This document shows, piece after piece, positions 9,224 through 17,820 of a stretch of DNA of 64,000 nt; the stretch's first letter is position 1, and each line of letters opens with the position of its first letter. Position numbers and translations under genes: made by a program. The DNA comes from CAZNLH01 sp964573995 (lineage in GTDB: Bacteria > Gemmatimonadota > CAZMKB01 > CAZNLH01). The notes beneath the pieces were generated by a model, which had not been told where the DNA came from, ran no database searches, and worked only from the letters and a program-made list of their open reading frames with translations. The stretch lies in assembly GCA_964573995.1 (NCBI GenBank), contig CAZNLH010000001.1:1-64000 (forward strand), given 5' to 3'.

Positions 9224-9501
9224 TTCGTTGTTACCATCTCGGTCTCCCTCCAGGGGCTGCGATCATGCGCCTTACGAGCAGGGAAGGATAAAAAAATAGG
9301 GGGAGAATCGGACCTCCTCTTCATACAGGACATGATAATATCACAAAGTTCGGCCTGTTGTCAAGGAGGTGGTTGTAAGGGGGGGGCGAGCATTGGCGCG
9401 TGCATGGGCCCTCACCTGGAGACCCCCCTGCTGTCCAGACCATACCGATGGCAAACCGCGGGGTCACCCGCCGCTTAAAGGATGCCCGATCCACACAGGT
9501 G

Positions 9502-10059
9502 TCATATCTTCAACGATCCCCTTGCCCCTCGCATGACCCCGTCCAGGGCCTTCTCCCATGCCTTCAGGTCGCTCTGCGTGAAGAGCACGAATCTGACGAG
9601 GTCTATCTCCGGGTGCCCCTTCGCGTAGCGGATCGTTGTCTCCAGGGCGATCCTGGCGGCCTCACTGACCGGGTAGCCGTACGCTCCGGTACTGATCGCC
9701 GGGAAGGAGATCGAGCGGATCCCCTTGCCGGAGGCTATCTCGAGGCTGTGCCGGTAACAGTTGGCGAGCAGCAGGGACTCGCCGCTGTTTCCTCCCCGGT
9801 AGACGGGGCCGACGGTATGGATCACGTAGCCCGCCTTGAGGTCGCCGCCGGTGGTGATCCTGGCCTCGCCGGTTGGGCATCCCCCAAGCGCCCTGCACTC
9901 CTCGAGGATCTTCGGGCCTCCGGCCCGGTGTATGGCGCCGTCGACGCCGCCACCGCCGAGCAGGGTCGTGTTGGCGGCGTTGACTATGGCCTCCGTGTCC
10001 TCCCTTGTGATGTCACCCTGCACAATGGACAGGGTCGTGTTGTTGATCCTGGTTTCCAT
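9502..10059 (-). CDS. Macrodomain protein, YmdB-type O-acetyl-ADP-ribose deacetylase
   Basis: The 185-residue single macrodomain probably hydrolyses O-acetyl-ADP-ribose or removes ADP-ribose from acidic residues. Family signatures are VQGDIT, IVNAANTTLLGGGGVDGA (ADP-ribose loop with Asn and Asp), GCPTGEARIT, VIHTVGP and FPAISTGAYGYP. These align with E. coli YmdB motifs as I remember them. The reading frame is open upstream to 10389, but the ATG at 10059 is preceded by GGGAGGAACAGGG and begins where the family begins, so I chose it. It is transcribed divergently from the selenoprotein gene. Confidence 0.93.
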   Translation of the reverse strand: METRINNTTLSIVQGDITREDTEAIVNAANTTLLGGGGVDGAIHRAGGPKILEECRALGGCPTGEARITTGGDLKAGYVIHTVGPVYRGGNSGESLLLANCYRHSLEIASGKGIRSISFPAISTGAYGYPVSEAARIALETTIRYAKGHPEIDLVRFVLFTQSDLKAWEKALDGVMRGARGSLKI

Positions 10060-10140
10060 CCCTGTTCCTCCCGCTGATTGCTTGGGTGGCGTGGACGATG
10101 TCTTCGCGGGTCGTTTATGCCTGGAGTGAGGCGGTCTCGA

Positions 10141-10156
10141 CCATAACTTGTTATGG
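10141..10156. promoter_or_regulatory. Perfect 7-bp inverted repeat in a divergent promoter region
   Basis: CCATAAC-TT-GTTATGG lies between the macrodomain gene and the divergently read selenoprotein gene, about 60 bases upstream of the latter's promoter. It has operator-like symmetry, but no matching regulator is known here. Confidence 0.35.
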
Positions 10157-10202
10157 CGAGGGGCGTGTGTCAATGGAAGAACGCCCCCGCCGGACTTTCT
10201 CC

Positions 10203-10230
10203 TTGAAAAAGCAGAGAAATTGATTAAAAT
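10203..10230 (+). promoter_or_regulatory. Sigma-70-type promoter for the selenoprotein gene
   Basis: TTGAAA is followed by 16 bases and TAAAAT (5 of 6 matches to each consensus). A second AT-rich GATAAT lies just after it. A start near 10238 would give a leader of about 75 bases before the GTG at 10313. Confidence 0.6.
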
Positions 10231-10312
10231 AAGATAATCGCAAGGGAGATACGGTTTGGCTGGAAACGACGCCATTGGGAAAAGGAGTATGGTGGATCGA
10301 GGAGGCATTAAT

Positions 10313-11923
10313 GTGTTTCGATTTCTGTCGATTCGGGCAATGCTCCCCATGTTACTCTTGAGCCTGTCTTGCGGATCGAAGTCGGACACCCCCCATGAAT
10401 GGCAAGGGGCCTATAACAGGGGGCTTGCCCTCATACAAATGGGGATGAACGAAGAGGCCACGGGGCAGTTGGAAGAGGCATTGAAGGTGGCGCCGGAAAG
10501 GTATGACGTACTCGAAACCTACTGGAAATTGAGATTCAAGCGGGACTACAATGCGGCGGATGAACTGAGGGGGGAAGCGAAGGGTGACCCTGGCAATGCG
10601 AATTTCCAGAGGCTGATGAGCCTCCTCTTGAAGGATCCCGAGGAACGGCTGAAGGCGGGGCGAACCGCAATCAGGCTCGTTCCGGGCGAGCCGCAGGCTT
10701 ATAAGGTCATGGGGGATATATTCGATCTCCTCGAGATGCCGGATTCCTCGGCTGCCTATTACTCCCGTGCCGTTGAGATGGATCCCACTGGGCTGGAGGC
10801 CGCGATCGCCCTCGCTGGTCTCAAGCGGAAGACGGGAGACCTCGCGGGCGCCGAGACGATTTACCGCGCTATCGTAGACGGAGAGGGCGGCAGTCCCGAT
10901 GAATACGGTGAGGCTGTACGGGACCTCTTCTCCCTTTACTGGGACGGTGGGGACTATTCTGATGCGGTGGAGGTGGCTGGAACGGCGAAGTTGCGGGTCG
11001 AAGATCCGTGGGTACTGAACTCCTTTGCCTGGACACTGGCAGATGCGGACATCAAGACCGGCCTGGCCGAGGCGCTGGCGCTGAAGGCAATCAGCGGGAT
11101 GACCGGAGAGAGATTCATGAGAAAGTACCCCGAGATAGATGCAGGTTGGGCCGATGAGACGGCAAGGCGTAACCAGGGGTATTTTTATGACACGCTTGGC
11201 TATGCCTACCGTCGGGCCGGCGAAACCGACAAGGCGATCGATGCCTTCGAGAAGGCGGTGGAACGGACCCCCTACATTGATTCCGATCTGCAGATAAAAC
11301 TCGCTTCCGCGTACAAGGAGGCCGGCAGGCCGGAAGACGCGATTGAGTCGCTCCTGTCTGTCGTGTCCGTCTCCCGAAACGAGGAGGCATCCGCCCAACT
11401 TCAGTCGGACTATATCGAGGTCCATGGCGACACTGCGGGGCTCGGTGCGCTGGTCGCTGATCGTCGCAGGAAGGGGATGAAGCCGGCGGCCGATTTCACG
11501 ATGTCGAACCTTAACGGCAATAGCGTCACATTGTCAGATTACACCGGCAAGGTGGTAATGCTCGAATTCTGGTTTCCAACGTGAAAGTATTGCCGTATGG
11601 AGTTTCCATACATTGAGGAGTTGTACCGGCGGTATCGAGAAAAGGGACTTGTCGTCCTGGCCGTCGAGAGCAGGGGCGACCACACGGGGGCGCGCGAATT
11701 GATGGAGGATAAACATTATTCGTTCCCGGTCCTGTTCGATACAAAGGGAGTACATAACAATGAGTACAAGGTGTACAGTTTCCCTACATCGCTCCTGCTC
11801 GACACTGACGGCAATATAGTTTTCCGGCACGTGGGCTTCTACCCGGGCATGGAACAGGTACTGGACGATGAGATCAGGGAACTCCTTCATCTCGCACCGA
11901 TCGCAAGGCTCCCTTCAGGATAG
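10313..11923 (+). CDS. TPR protein with C-terminal thioredoxin-like domain; selenocysteine (UGA) at 11582-11584
   Basis: The exported 536-residue protein reads through one in-frame TGA. Residues 1-25 form a signal peptide ending near SLSCGS. Then come tetratricopeptide-like helices (about 30-370) and a TlpA/ResA-like thioredoxin fold (about 385-536). The fold begins FTMSNLNGNSVTLSDYTGKV, then FWFPT-[TGA]-KYCRMEFPYIEELY. In relatives the TGA position is the first Cys of CxxC, so the motif is UxxC (Sec424, Cys427). The frame is open on both sides, and the downstream part continues the fold with LAVES, FPTSLLLDTDGNIVFRHVG. A hairpin directly after the TGA fits a bacterial SECIS. The GTG at 10313 follows GAGGAGG; a TTG at 10256 with AAGGGAGAT is the alternative. 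Likely a periplasmic thiol redox protein. A nonsense mutation is the main rival explanation. Confidence 0.85.
11582..11611 (+). promoter_or_regulatory. SECIS-like element: UGA followed by a perfect apical hairpin
   Basis: The TGA at 11582-11584 is followed after 10 bases by GTATGGA-GTT-TCCATAC (11595-11611), a perfect 7-bp stem with a 3-base loop starting with G. The loop begins 17 bases after the TGA. Bacterial SECIS models, as I recall them, want a short apical stem-loop with a G in the first two loop positions about 16-37 bases after the UGA. This element would bind SelB and direct selenocysteine insertion. Confidence 0.75.
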
Positions 11924-11934
11924 GAGGTAAGGCG

Positions 11935-12243
11935 ATGATCATGGTGGAATTCAGTATAGTGCCTGTGGGCGAGGGGTCGAGCATTAGCGCTCACGTGGCG
12001 CGGGCCGTGCAGGTGGTGGATGGTAGCGGGCTCCTATACAAGGTCACCCCGATGGGCACGGTGATCGAGGGCGACTGGGATGATGTCCTTGGCGTGATAA
12101 AGGAGTCTTTCTACCGGGTCCTCGAGGACTGTTCGCGTGTGACTTGCAGCATCAAGATCGACTGTCGGAAGGTGGATCATTCACGTATGGAGGAGAAGGT
12201 GAATAGTGTCGAGGAGAAGGTCGGCAAGCACATCCAGCGTTGA
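11935..12243 (+). CDS. MTH1187/DUF77-family thiamine-binding-type protein
   Basis: The 102-residue protein has a ferredoxin-like fold typical of the DUF77/MTH1187 family, some members of which bind thiamine. Visible hallmarks are the opening VEFSIVPVGEGSSISAHVA and the central GLLYKVTPMGTVIEGDWDDV. It is cytoplasmic, with no signal peptide. Its ATG is preceded by AGGAGGT, six bases away and only 11 bases after the selenoprotein stop, so the two are probably co-transcribed. Transport, storage or regulatory use of the ligand cannot be decided here. Confidence 0.85.
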   Translation: MIMVEFSIVPVGEGSSISAHVARAVQVVDGSGLLYKVTPMGTVIEGDWDDVLGVIKESFYRVLEDCSRVTCSIKIDCRKVDHSRMEEKVNSVEEKVGKHIQR

Positions 12244-12790
12244 CAGGCCCTTCGGAATACATGGCGCAAGGGGCCGCGTTGTGCGGGCGGGGATGATCTT
12301 AGGTCTCCTGCTGGTCACCATCCCGGTTTGTCGACGCGACGTCCTCAATGCCCACGACAGGTTGACGCCGGGGGCCGGTGAGATCGTTATATCCCCGGGG
12401 CTGATCGAGGGCGATTTCCTCGTATCTGCGACCGTGCGGAAGGCCCTCTCGGGCTGTCTCGATCTTGGCGGCTCCCTCATGGCCATACCGTCCAGCCACT
12501 CGAGGAGCGAACTGTTTTTTACCTCGGAACTCAGGTACGGCCTCTGGTACTGCTGCATACCCGATTACTACATTGATTACCTCTACTTTACCGTGGGGGC
12601 CGGCTCCTTCTCTCGCATGGGATTGGCGGAGAGAGAGAACGACTTTGCCCTGTCATACGGGTCCGGCCTTCGATTCAACATCTCGGGGCGTTTTATCATA
12701 AACGCCGAGGTCAAGGCCTTCGCGGTCTTTCCCGAGGGAGGAAGACGTGATCGTCTCGCCTTCACGCTTGGGGGTGGATTCCCCCTCTGA
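12206..12790 (+). CDS. Hypothetical exported protein, possible small outer-membrane barrel
   Basis: I do not recognise this 194-residue protein. After a basic N-terminus there is one hydrophobic segment (AGMILGLLLVTIPV), then alternating polar/hydrophobic stretches rich in Gly, Tyr and Phe, and an end LAFTLGGGFPL that resembles the terminal strand of outer-membrane barrels. The GTG at 12206 has AGAAGG six bases upstream and overlaps the previous gene by 38 bases. A GTG at 12281 or the ATG at 12293 would give a more normal signal peptide. It appears to be last in the selenoprotein operon. Confidence 0.6.
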   Translation: MSRRRSASTSSVDRPFGIHGARGRVVRAGMILGLLLVTIPVCRRDVLNAHDRLTPGAGEIVISPGLIEGDFLVSATVRKALSGCLDLGGSLMAIPSSHSRSELFFTSELRYGLWYCCIPDYYIDYLYFTVGAGSFSRMGLAERENDFALSYGSGLRFNISGRFIINAEVKAFAVFPEGGRRDRLAFTLGGGFPL

Positions 12791-13085
12791 GATGCCTGAA
12801 TTGGATTGCCGCCTTCGGCCAAGTCGTGCCTTGCAGGGCGCAACCGTTTCATTCGATCGGTCCGGCAACCTGCTATAACCGGTCAAGTGTAATGTCACGG
12901 AAGTCTCTCGTTCCCTTCCCCCTTGAGATGCTTCCACGGCCCCCTGAATCCTCCGCGGAATGCCCGGTCCTCAAAGTCGTCCCAAGTAACTGGAACTTAC
13001 GCAGCTGAGCACTAGTCCGGACGGGACGAGTCCCTCCTGGGGACGGGCATCTTCAGGGCCATACCGTGCATTTGCGATGCCCTTG

Positions 13086-13216
13086 GGTGCAAAGGCCCAC
13101 CATCTACAGGTCCCGATATCGACATTCCCCCGGGCCTTTGCACACACCCCCGTCGGGACATTATCCCGCCCGGCCCTCATCGATGGAGGTCTTGCCATAC
13201 CGTGCGAGCCTTTTGC
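13086..13216 (+). repeat. Dispersed intergenic repeat, copy A (with 12-bp inverted arms)
   Basis: This 131-base segment recurs at 25503-25634 in the same orientation at about 90% identity by eye. Both copies keep a perfect inverted pair GTGCAAAGGCCC / GGGCCTTTGCAC, here at 13087-13098 and 13132-13143, while most differences fall in the loop and 3' half. A partial relative of the 3' half (GGGAC..TCCC..GCCATACCGTGC) lies just upstream at about 13022-13072. The remainder of the 12791-13223 gap shows nothing else I can name. Confidence 0.8.
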
Positions 13217-13223
13217 GGAGTGA

Positions 13224-14129
13224 TCAGTCTTCCGGTTCGCCCGAGTAACGAGGACTTTTGCAACTGGGCAACAGCATGTCGAAAAAGGCGCCCTGGGAGG
13301 AGAAGAAGAGGAAGCGCATGGCTATCCGGAACAGGACAAGGGACTGCTGGATCAGGATGATGATCAGGAGCCCGGTCCAAGTACCGGTGGAAAGGTGCCC
13401 TGTGGCAATCCAGTAGAGCCCGCAGGACAAGATGACCGTACCGACGAGTATCGAGTAAAGGGCGGCCGCCTTCACCTTGTGTCGCCGTAAGAAGGACAGG
13501 GACGCCCAGAGGTGCCGGGAGGCCCGCTTCTGTGAAGTTGCGACCATCGAGATCTTGGCATAATCGAGGAAGAGGTTGATCGAGCACAGCAGGACGAAGA
13601 TGATGGCCGCCTTTAACCCGAGTATCCAGATCGTTGCGACCTCGTCCGATAAACGTCCCTTTATGATGTTAAGTAACCCGCCGAGCACCAGATAGATCCC
13701 CGCGGCGACTATGAACAGGGAGAGGGACAGCAGGAGGAGGCGAAGAAATGGAAAGAAATAATCGGCACACCCTCGGAAGAATTCTCCGCGCTCGGACCCT
13801 TCTCGTTCCTCGAGGATCACGTACAGGATCCCGCCCTCCAGGAAGAGTTCTGTGAATATTATGAGCAGGAGGAGGGGCCATAGCGATCCAAGGGTGATGG
13901 CCAGGGCGGGACCGGCGGAGTACGCGATATCGAATATGACAGCGAGGTCGAATCCCCCCGTCAGGTGGTCGGCGAGCGGGCTGTGCCCTATGGCTCCCGA
14001 TATCGATTTGAAAAAGAGGGTGAACGGGATCAGGAGGGCGAGGAGATAGATACAGTCTACCAGGACGATGTACCTCAACCTTCCCCGCAGCCCTTGGATG
14101 CCGCGCGTCAATGCCCGCAGGACAATCAT
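13224..14129 (-). CDS. Integral membrane protein of unknown function
   Basis: This 301-residue protein has about six hydrophobic segments (near residues 22-42, 65-105, 130-155, 165-190, 218-240, 245-270) and basic cytoplasmic loops such as QKRASRHLW and RRHKVK. The overall plan is like uncharacterised membrane proteins that adjust membrane composition, but I see no catalytic motif and assign no function. It lies three bases after the M1 peptidase stop on the same strand, so it is probably in one operon with it and perhaps with the Mla genes upstream. Confidence 0.65.
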   Translation of the reverse strand: MIVLRALTRGIQGLRGRLRYIVLVDCIYLLALLIPFTLFFKSISGAIGHSPLADHLTGGFDLAVIFDIAYSAGPALAITLGSLWPLLLLIIFTELFLEGGILYVILEEREGSERGEFFRGCADYFFPFLRLLLLSLSLFIVAAGIYLVLGGLLNIIKGRLSDEVATIWILGLKAAIIFVLLCSINLFLDYAKISMVATSQKRASRHLWASLSFLRRHKVKAAALYSILVGTVILSCGLYWIATGHLSTGTWTGLLIIILIQQSLVLFRIAMRFLFFSSQGAFFDMLLPSCKSPRYSGEPED

Positions 14130-14132
14130 TTC

Positions 14133-16070
14133 TCAAATAAGCGAACTTGCATACAGGACCATCTCCTGGAGATAGAATAGGATCCTCGACAACAGGGAGG
14201 TTACCCCGCGGGTCTGGTATCGGGTGCTGCGCCAGTTGTCCAGCGGGGTGATCTCCAGGGCCAGTTTGCCGTCAGGGTCGATCCTGGCGGCCTCTACCCG
14301 CCTCGCACCTTCGAATACGTATCTCTTCCAGCGCCCCGCCGCGTCCCATTGCTTGGTAATACTCGTACCGTCATCAAAGGTGATCTCCACGTCGACCGGG
14401 ACCGAAAGTTCACCTTTTCGCCTCACCACGACCTCCGAACGGTACGTGGTGGGGGAATCTCCCTTGCCCCCGGGGGGCGAGACGGCGGCGGTGTCGGGAT
14501 CACCGAAGACTCCGATCCGCGGATACGCCCTTCGGACCGAGATATCGGTCACCGCGAAGTCGAGTACGCCCGTGCCGTGGAGGGTCCGGTCGATAAAGCC
14601 ATCCAGACTCGCGGGAGTGTTCTTCTTGAGCAGGGAGACGAAGTCCTCAGAGGTGGGGTGCTTGAACCTGTATTGTTCGAAGTACCTCCGCATCATGTCG
14701 TCCCAAGCCTTTTGCCCGATTAGATTCTCCATTGTTCGGAGGAAGAAGGCCGGCTTGGAATATGAATTGACGCCGTATGAGAGGTTGTCGAAGTAACTGT
14801 AAGAAGGAAAGACGACCGGATCCGTGTCGGGTTCCCGCTGGTACGATCGCCTCATCGAGTCGAACGCCCCCAGCCTGAGCCCTCCCATGTCGAGAAAGGA
14901 TCTTTCCCGGCCGTATACCTCTTCCATTATCCGCGCCGTGTAATAGGAGGTGAACCCCTCGTCGAGCCATGCCTCCTCGATCTCGTTGTTAGCGACCATT
15001 CCGTACCAGTACTGGTGTGTGAATTCGTGGATGACTGTCTCTTCGGGAAATCGAAGCCCCTCCGGGACCAGGATGAAGGTGGCCGCGTTGATGAGCGTCG
15101 GGTACTCGACTCCCATGGCTCCGAATGCACCCGGTGGTGGATCGACCACGGTCAATGTCTCGTATGGGTACGGACCGAGTTTTTCACGGAGGAAGGAAAT
15201 CGCCGCCCTGAGGGATGACAAGAACCTTGGGACCCCTTTCTCGTGGTGAGGCTGGTAAAGGATGCGGACCTTGATCCCCTCGATCTCGTCTTCGGCGACA
15301 TGAAAGTCCGGCGATGCGGTCCACGCGAAGTTGTGTACGTCATCGGCTACATATCGGAATGTGGTGAGGCCGTTTGGCCCTTCTTTCTTGGAGACGAGTC
15401 TCCCCGAGGCACCCACGATGAAGCCGCCGGGCACCGATAAACTGACGTCATAGGAACCAAAGTCCGCGAAGTACTCGCTGTTCCTGTGGTACGGACGTAC
15501 CGACCACCCATGATCCCCGTATACGCCGATCTTCGGGTACCATTGACCTGCCATGAAGAAGTCTCCGGCGAAACCGCTCCTGGCGAGCAACTTCGGGAAC
15601 CTGGCGTGGAAGCGGAATCCGACCGAGATGGAATCGCCGGGAGGAAGAGGATCCGGGAGCGACAGGCTCATGACAGTTCCGTCACCCAGCAGGACGGGGG
15701 CAAGCGTCCCCCCGCCGGCTGTCCCCGCGGAGTCGACCTTGATCCATCCCCAGTCCCCCGGCTTACGCAAATAAGACTTCCCGTGTCGACGCTTCGTCCC
15801 TTTCATGAAGAGTGTCTCCGAGTTCTTGAAGGCGTTGAGGTAGAGATGAAATCGGAGTTCTCGGATCGTGTCGGCGGATGTATTCCTCCACCGGAGTGTC
15901 TCTTCGCCCTCAATGGTCTTCTCTTTGGGATCGAGGCGGGCGGTGATCGTGTAGTTCGCTACACGGTCGCTCAGGGCGTGTTCGTTCTCGGTGTTGCAGT
16001 AAAGGGGACGGGACGGCAAAGAGATTAGAACGAGCGCCCAAAGGCAGCGCAGGACGTCGTTCCTCCTCAT
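14133..16070 (-). CDS. M1-family zinc metallopeptidase, exported
   Basis: This 645-residue protein is an aminopeptidase-N-like zinc enzyme. The catalytic motif is VIHEFTHQYWYG (HExxH, near residue 345) with the third zinc ligand in EAWLDEGFTSYYTA. The exopeptidase loop reads GAMGVEYP, a variant of GAMEN. An N-terminal hydrophobic stretch (LRCLWALVLISLPSRPLYC) suggests export. The ATG at 16070 is preferred over more upstream starts because the frame otherwise runs into mlaD, whose stop is at 16129. The C-terminus has another short hydrophobic segment. The substrate is unknown. Confidence 0.88.
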   Translation of the reverse strand: MRRNDVLRCLWALVLISLPSRPLYCNTENEHALSDRVANYTITARLDPKEKTIEGEETLRWRNTSADTIRELRFHLYLNAFKNSETLFMKGTKRRHGKSYLRKPGDWGWIKVDSAGTAGGGTLAPVLLGDGTVMSLSLPDPLPPGDSISVGFRFHARFPKLLARSGFAGDFFMAGQWYPKIGVYGDHGWSVRPYHRNSEYFADFGSYDVSLSVPGGFIVGASGRLVSKKEGPNGLTTFRYVADDVHNFAWTASPDFHVAEDEIEGIKVRILYQPHHEKGVPRFLSSLRAAISFLREKLGPYPYETLTVVDPPPGAFGAMGVEYPTLINAATFILVPEGLRFPEETVIHEFTHQYWYGMVANNEIEEAWLDEGFTSYYTARIMEEVYGRERSFLDMGGLRLGAFDSMRRSYQREPDTDPVVFPSYSYFDNLSYGVNSYSKPAFFLRTMENLIGQKAWDDMMRRYFEQYRFKHPTSEDFVSLLKKNTPASLDGFIDRTLHGTGVLDFAVTDISVRRAYPRIGVFGDPDTAAVSPPGGKGDSPTTYRSEVVVRRKGELSVPVDVEITFDDGTSITKQWDAAGRWKRYVFEGARRVEAARIDPDGKLALEITPLDNWRSTRYQTRGVTSLLSRILFYLQEMVLYASSLI

Positions 16071-16128
16071 ATCGATCCATCCGTATTCAACTATCCGCCG
16101 TGAAGGGGACATATCTCGCCACCCTGCC

Positions 16129-17094
16129 TTAGAATATTCGGATGTTGATGTATCGTTCCGGGTGTTCCTTGATATCATCGACCAGGCCGCGCGTGCTCTC
16201 GGATAATGCCTTCAAGTCTTTGTAGAGGGCCTCGTCCGCCATCAACTTCCCCGCCGTCCCCCTGCCGTTCTGTAACTGGTCGAGGATCGTATCCAGGCGT
16301 TCCGTCAGGCCATTGAGGTTGTCGTACAGGGAGGGATCGTAGATCAATTTCCCGAGTGTCCCCTTCCTGCTCCGGATCTGGCTGGCGAGCGTGTCTGAGG
16401 ACCAGAAGAGCCGGCTCATACCTGTGTAGAGCGACTCGTCGTTGAGCAGCCTGGCCAGGGAACCATGGCCGTTGCGGATCTCGTCGATCAGCCCCCGGCT
16501 CTCCTTGATCAGTCCCTCGACATTATCGATTATCTCGGGATCATTGACCAGGCGTCCGAGGGCCCCGTTGCCGTTGTTGATCTTCATGGAGATATCACGC
16601 GTATTCTCCAGGGTCTCTACGAGGTCATCGACCGCCTGGGATGCGTTGGCTATCAATTGCTCGAAGTCCACGGGGCTTGCACCCTGAATGACACCCCCCT
16701 CCGGGACGGGAGGCTCGGTGATAGAACCCTGTGTTATTGACACGTACTTGTCGCCGAGGAGCCCGAGCGTGCCGATTCGTGCCACTGAGTCGCGTCTGAT
16801 CCGATCCTGGACACGATGATCTATCTTGAGTGTGACCTCGATCTCTTTCAGTTCGACCTTCTTGGAGAACCTTATATCCTGCACTGAACCGACCCTGAAG
16901 CCCGACAACCAGACAGGGGCGCCGGTTTGAAGGCCGTTTATTCGTTCCATGTAGACCTTTACCTTATAGGTCTTGGCGAAGATACCCTGTTTACTGCCGA
17001 TATACAGGATGGTGACAGCGAGGAGGGCGAATGAGATTATGACCAGGAGCCCTACTCTCACTTCCGACCAACAGATATGCCTTTTCCGCCTCAT
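16129..17094 (-). CDS. mlaD: MCE-domain lipid-binding protein, MlaD family
   Basis: The 321-residue protein is anchored by an N-terminal helix (VGLLVIISFALLAVTILYIG) and has one MCE domain (about 40-120, with GLQTGAPVWLSGFRVGSV). Its C-terminal half is a run of amphipathic helices with repeated NGxGxLGxLxxD-type units, for example NNGNGALGRLVNDPE and RKGTLGKLIYDPS. In the Mla pathway MlaD rings sit on the MlaFE transporter and shuttle phospholipids across the periplasm. It follows mlaF by nine bases. Confidence 0.92.
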   Translation of the reverse strand: MRRKRHICWSEVRVGLLVIISFALLAVTILYIGSKQGIFAKTYKVKVYMERINGLQTGAPVWLSGFRVGSVQDIRFSKKVELKEIEVTLKIDHRVQDRIRRDSVARIGTLGLLGDKYVSITQGSITEPPVPEGGVIQGASPVDFEQLIANASQAVDDLVETLENTRDISMKINNGNGALGRLVNDPEIIDNVEGLIKESRGLIDEIRNGHGSLARLLNDESLYTGMSRLFWSSDTLASQIRSRKGTLGKLIYDPSLYDNLNGLTERLDTILDQLQNGRGTAGKLMADEALYKDLKALSESTRGLVDDIKEHPERYINIRIF

Positions 17095-17103
17095 TATTCC
17101 TCC

Positions 17104-17817
17104 TCAGGAAAGATAAGACCTGATCCACGGATCATCGTAGTTTTTCAATTCCTCGACCGATCCGTCGAAGATGAATATGCCCTCGCGGATCATACATATT
17201 CGTTCAGCCACCGTAAAGGCGCTCTTCAATTCGTGGGTGACCACGATCGATGTTGCCCCTTCCTTGTGCAACTTGATAATCAGTTCATTGATAGATCGGG
17301 CCGTGATCGGGTCCAGCCCGGTTGTGGGCTCGTCGTACAACAGGATATCCGGATCGCTTGAGATCGCGCGCGCTATCGCGACTCGCTTCTTCATGCCGCC
17401 GCTGAGATCGGCCGGCATCATGTCGACCGCCTCTTCCAGGCCCACGTAGCACAACTTTTCCAGCACGATCTCTTCTATCTCCTCGTCATCGAGTTTTCCC
17501 TCTTCGTAGAGCCTGAAGCCGACGTTCTCCCCCACGGTCATGGAATCGAAGAGGGCGCCGCCCTGGAATACCATTCCCATCCTCCTTCGTATGGAGATGA
17601 GTTGATCCTCGTTCATCCGGACAAGGTCCTCGTTATCGATCATGACGGACCCGTCATCAGGTTTGAGGAGACCAAGGAGGATCTTCAGAGTGACGCTCTT
17701 TCCGCAGCCGCTGGGCCCCAGGAAGACGAGCGTCTCGCCTCGGTCTATGTGAAGGTTGAGCCCCTTGAGGACCTCGTTGTCATCGAAAGCGATTTTTACA
17801 TCGACCAGGTCAATCAT
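17104..17817 (-). CDS. mlaF: Phospholipid-transport ABC ATPase, MlaF family
   Basis: This 237-residue ABC ATPase has Walker A GPSGCGKS, the Q-loop in MVFQGGALFDSMTVGENVGF, signature LSGGMKKRVAIARAI, and Walker B ILLYDEPTTGLDP with the switch His in VVTHEL. LSGGMKKR is the usual signature variant of the Mla/Ttg2 subgroup. It would energise lipid movement with the MlaE permease three bases upstream and MlaD downstream. Confidence 0.94.
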   Translation of the reverse strand: MIDLVDVKIAFDDNEVLKGLNLHIDRGETLVFLGPSGCGKSVTLKILLGLLKPDDGSVMIDNEDLVRMNEDQLISIRRRMGMVFQGGALFDSMTVGENVGFRLYEEGKLDDEEIEEIVLEKLCYVGLEEAVDMMPADLSGGMKKRVAIARAISSDPDILLYDEPTTGLDPITARSINELIIKLHKEGATSIVVTHELKSAFTVAERICMIREGIFIFDGSVEELKNYDDPWIRSYLS

Positions 17818-17820
17818 GGC

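Noticed and set aside
10060..10389. 110-residue N-terminal extension of the macrodomain protein
   Set aside because: The extension runs through the divergent promoter region and has no domain-like sequence, whereas the ATG at 10059 has a GGAGG site and fits the family start.
11597..11923. Thioredoxin-like half as a separate gene starting at the ATG at 11597
   Set aside because: It would lack the first strand and the redox motif, has no ribosome site, and is in the same frame as the upstream gene with only the TGA between them.
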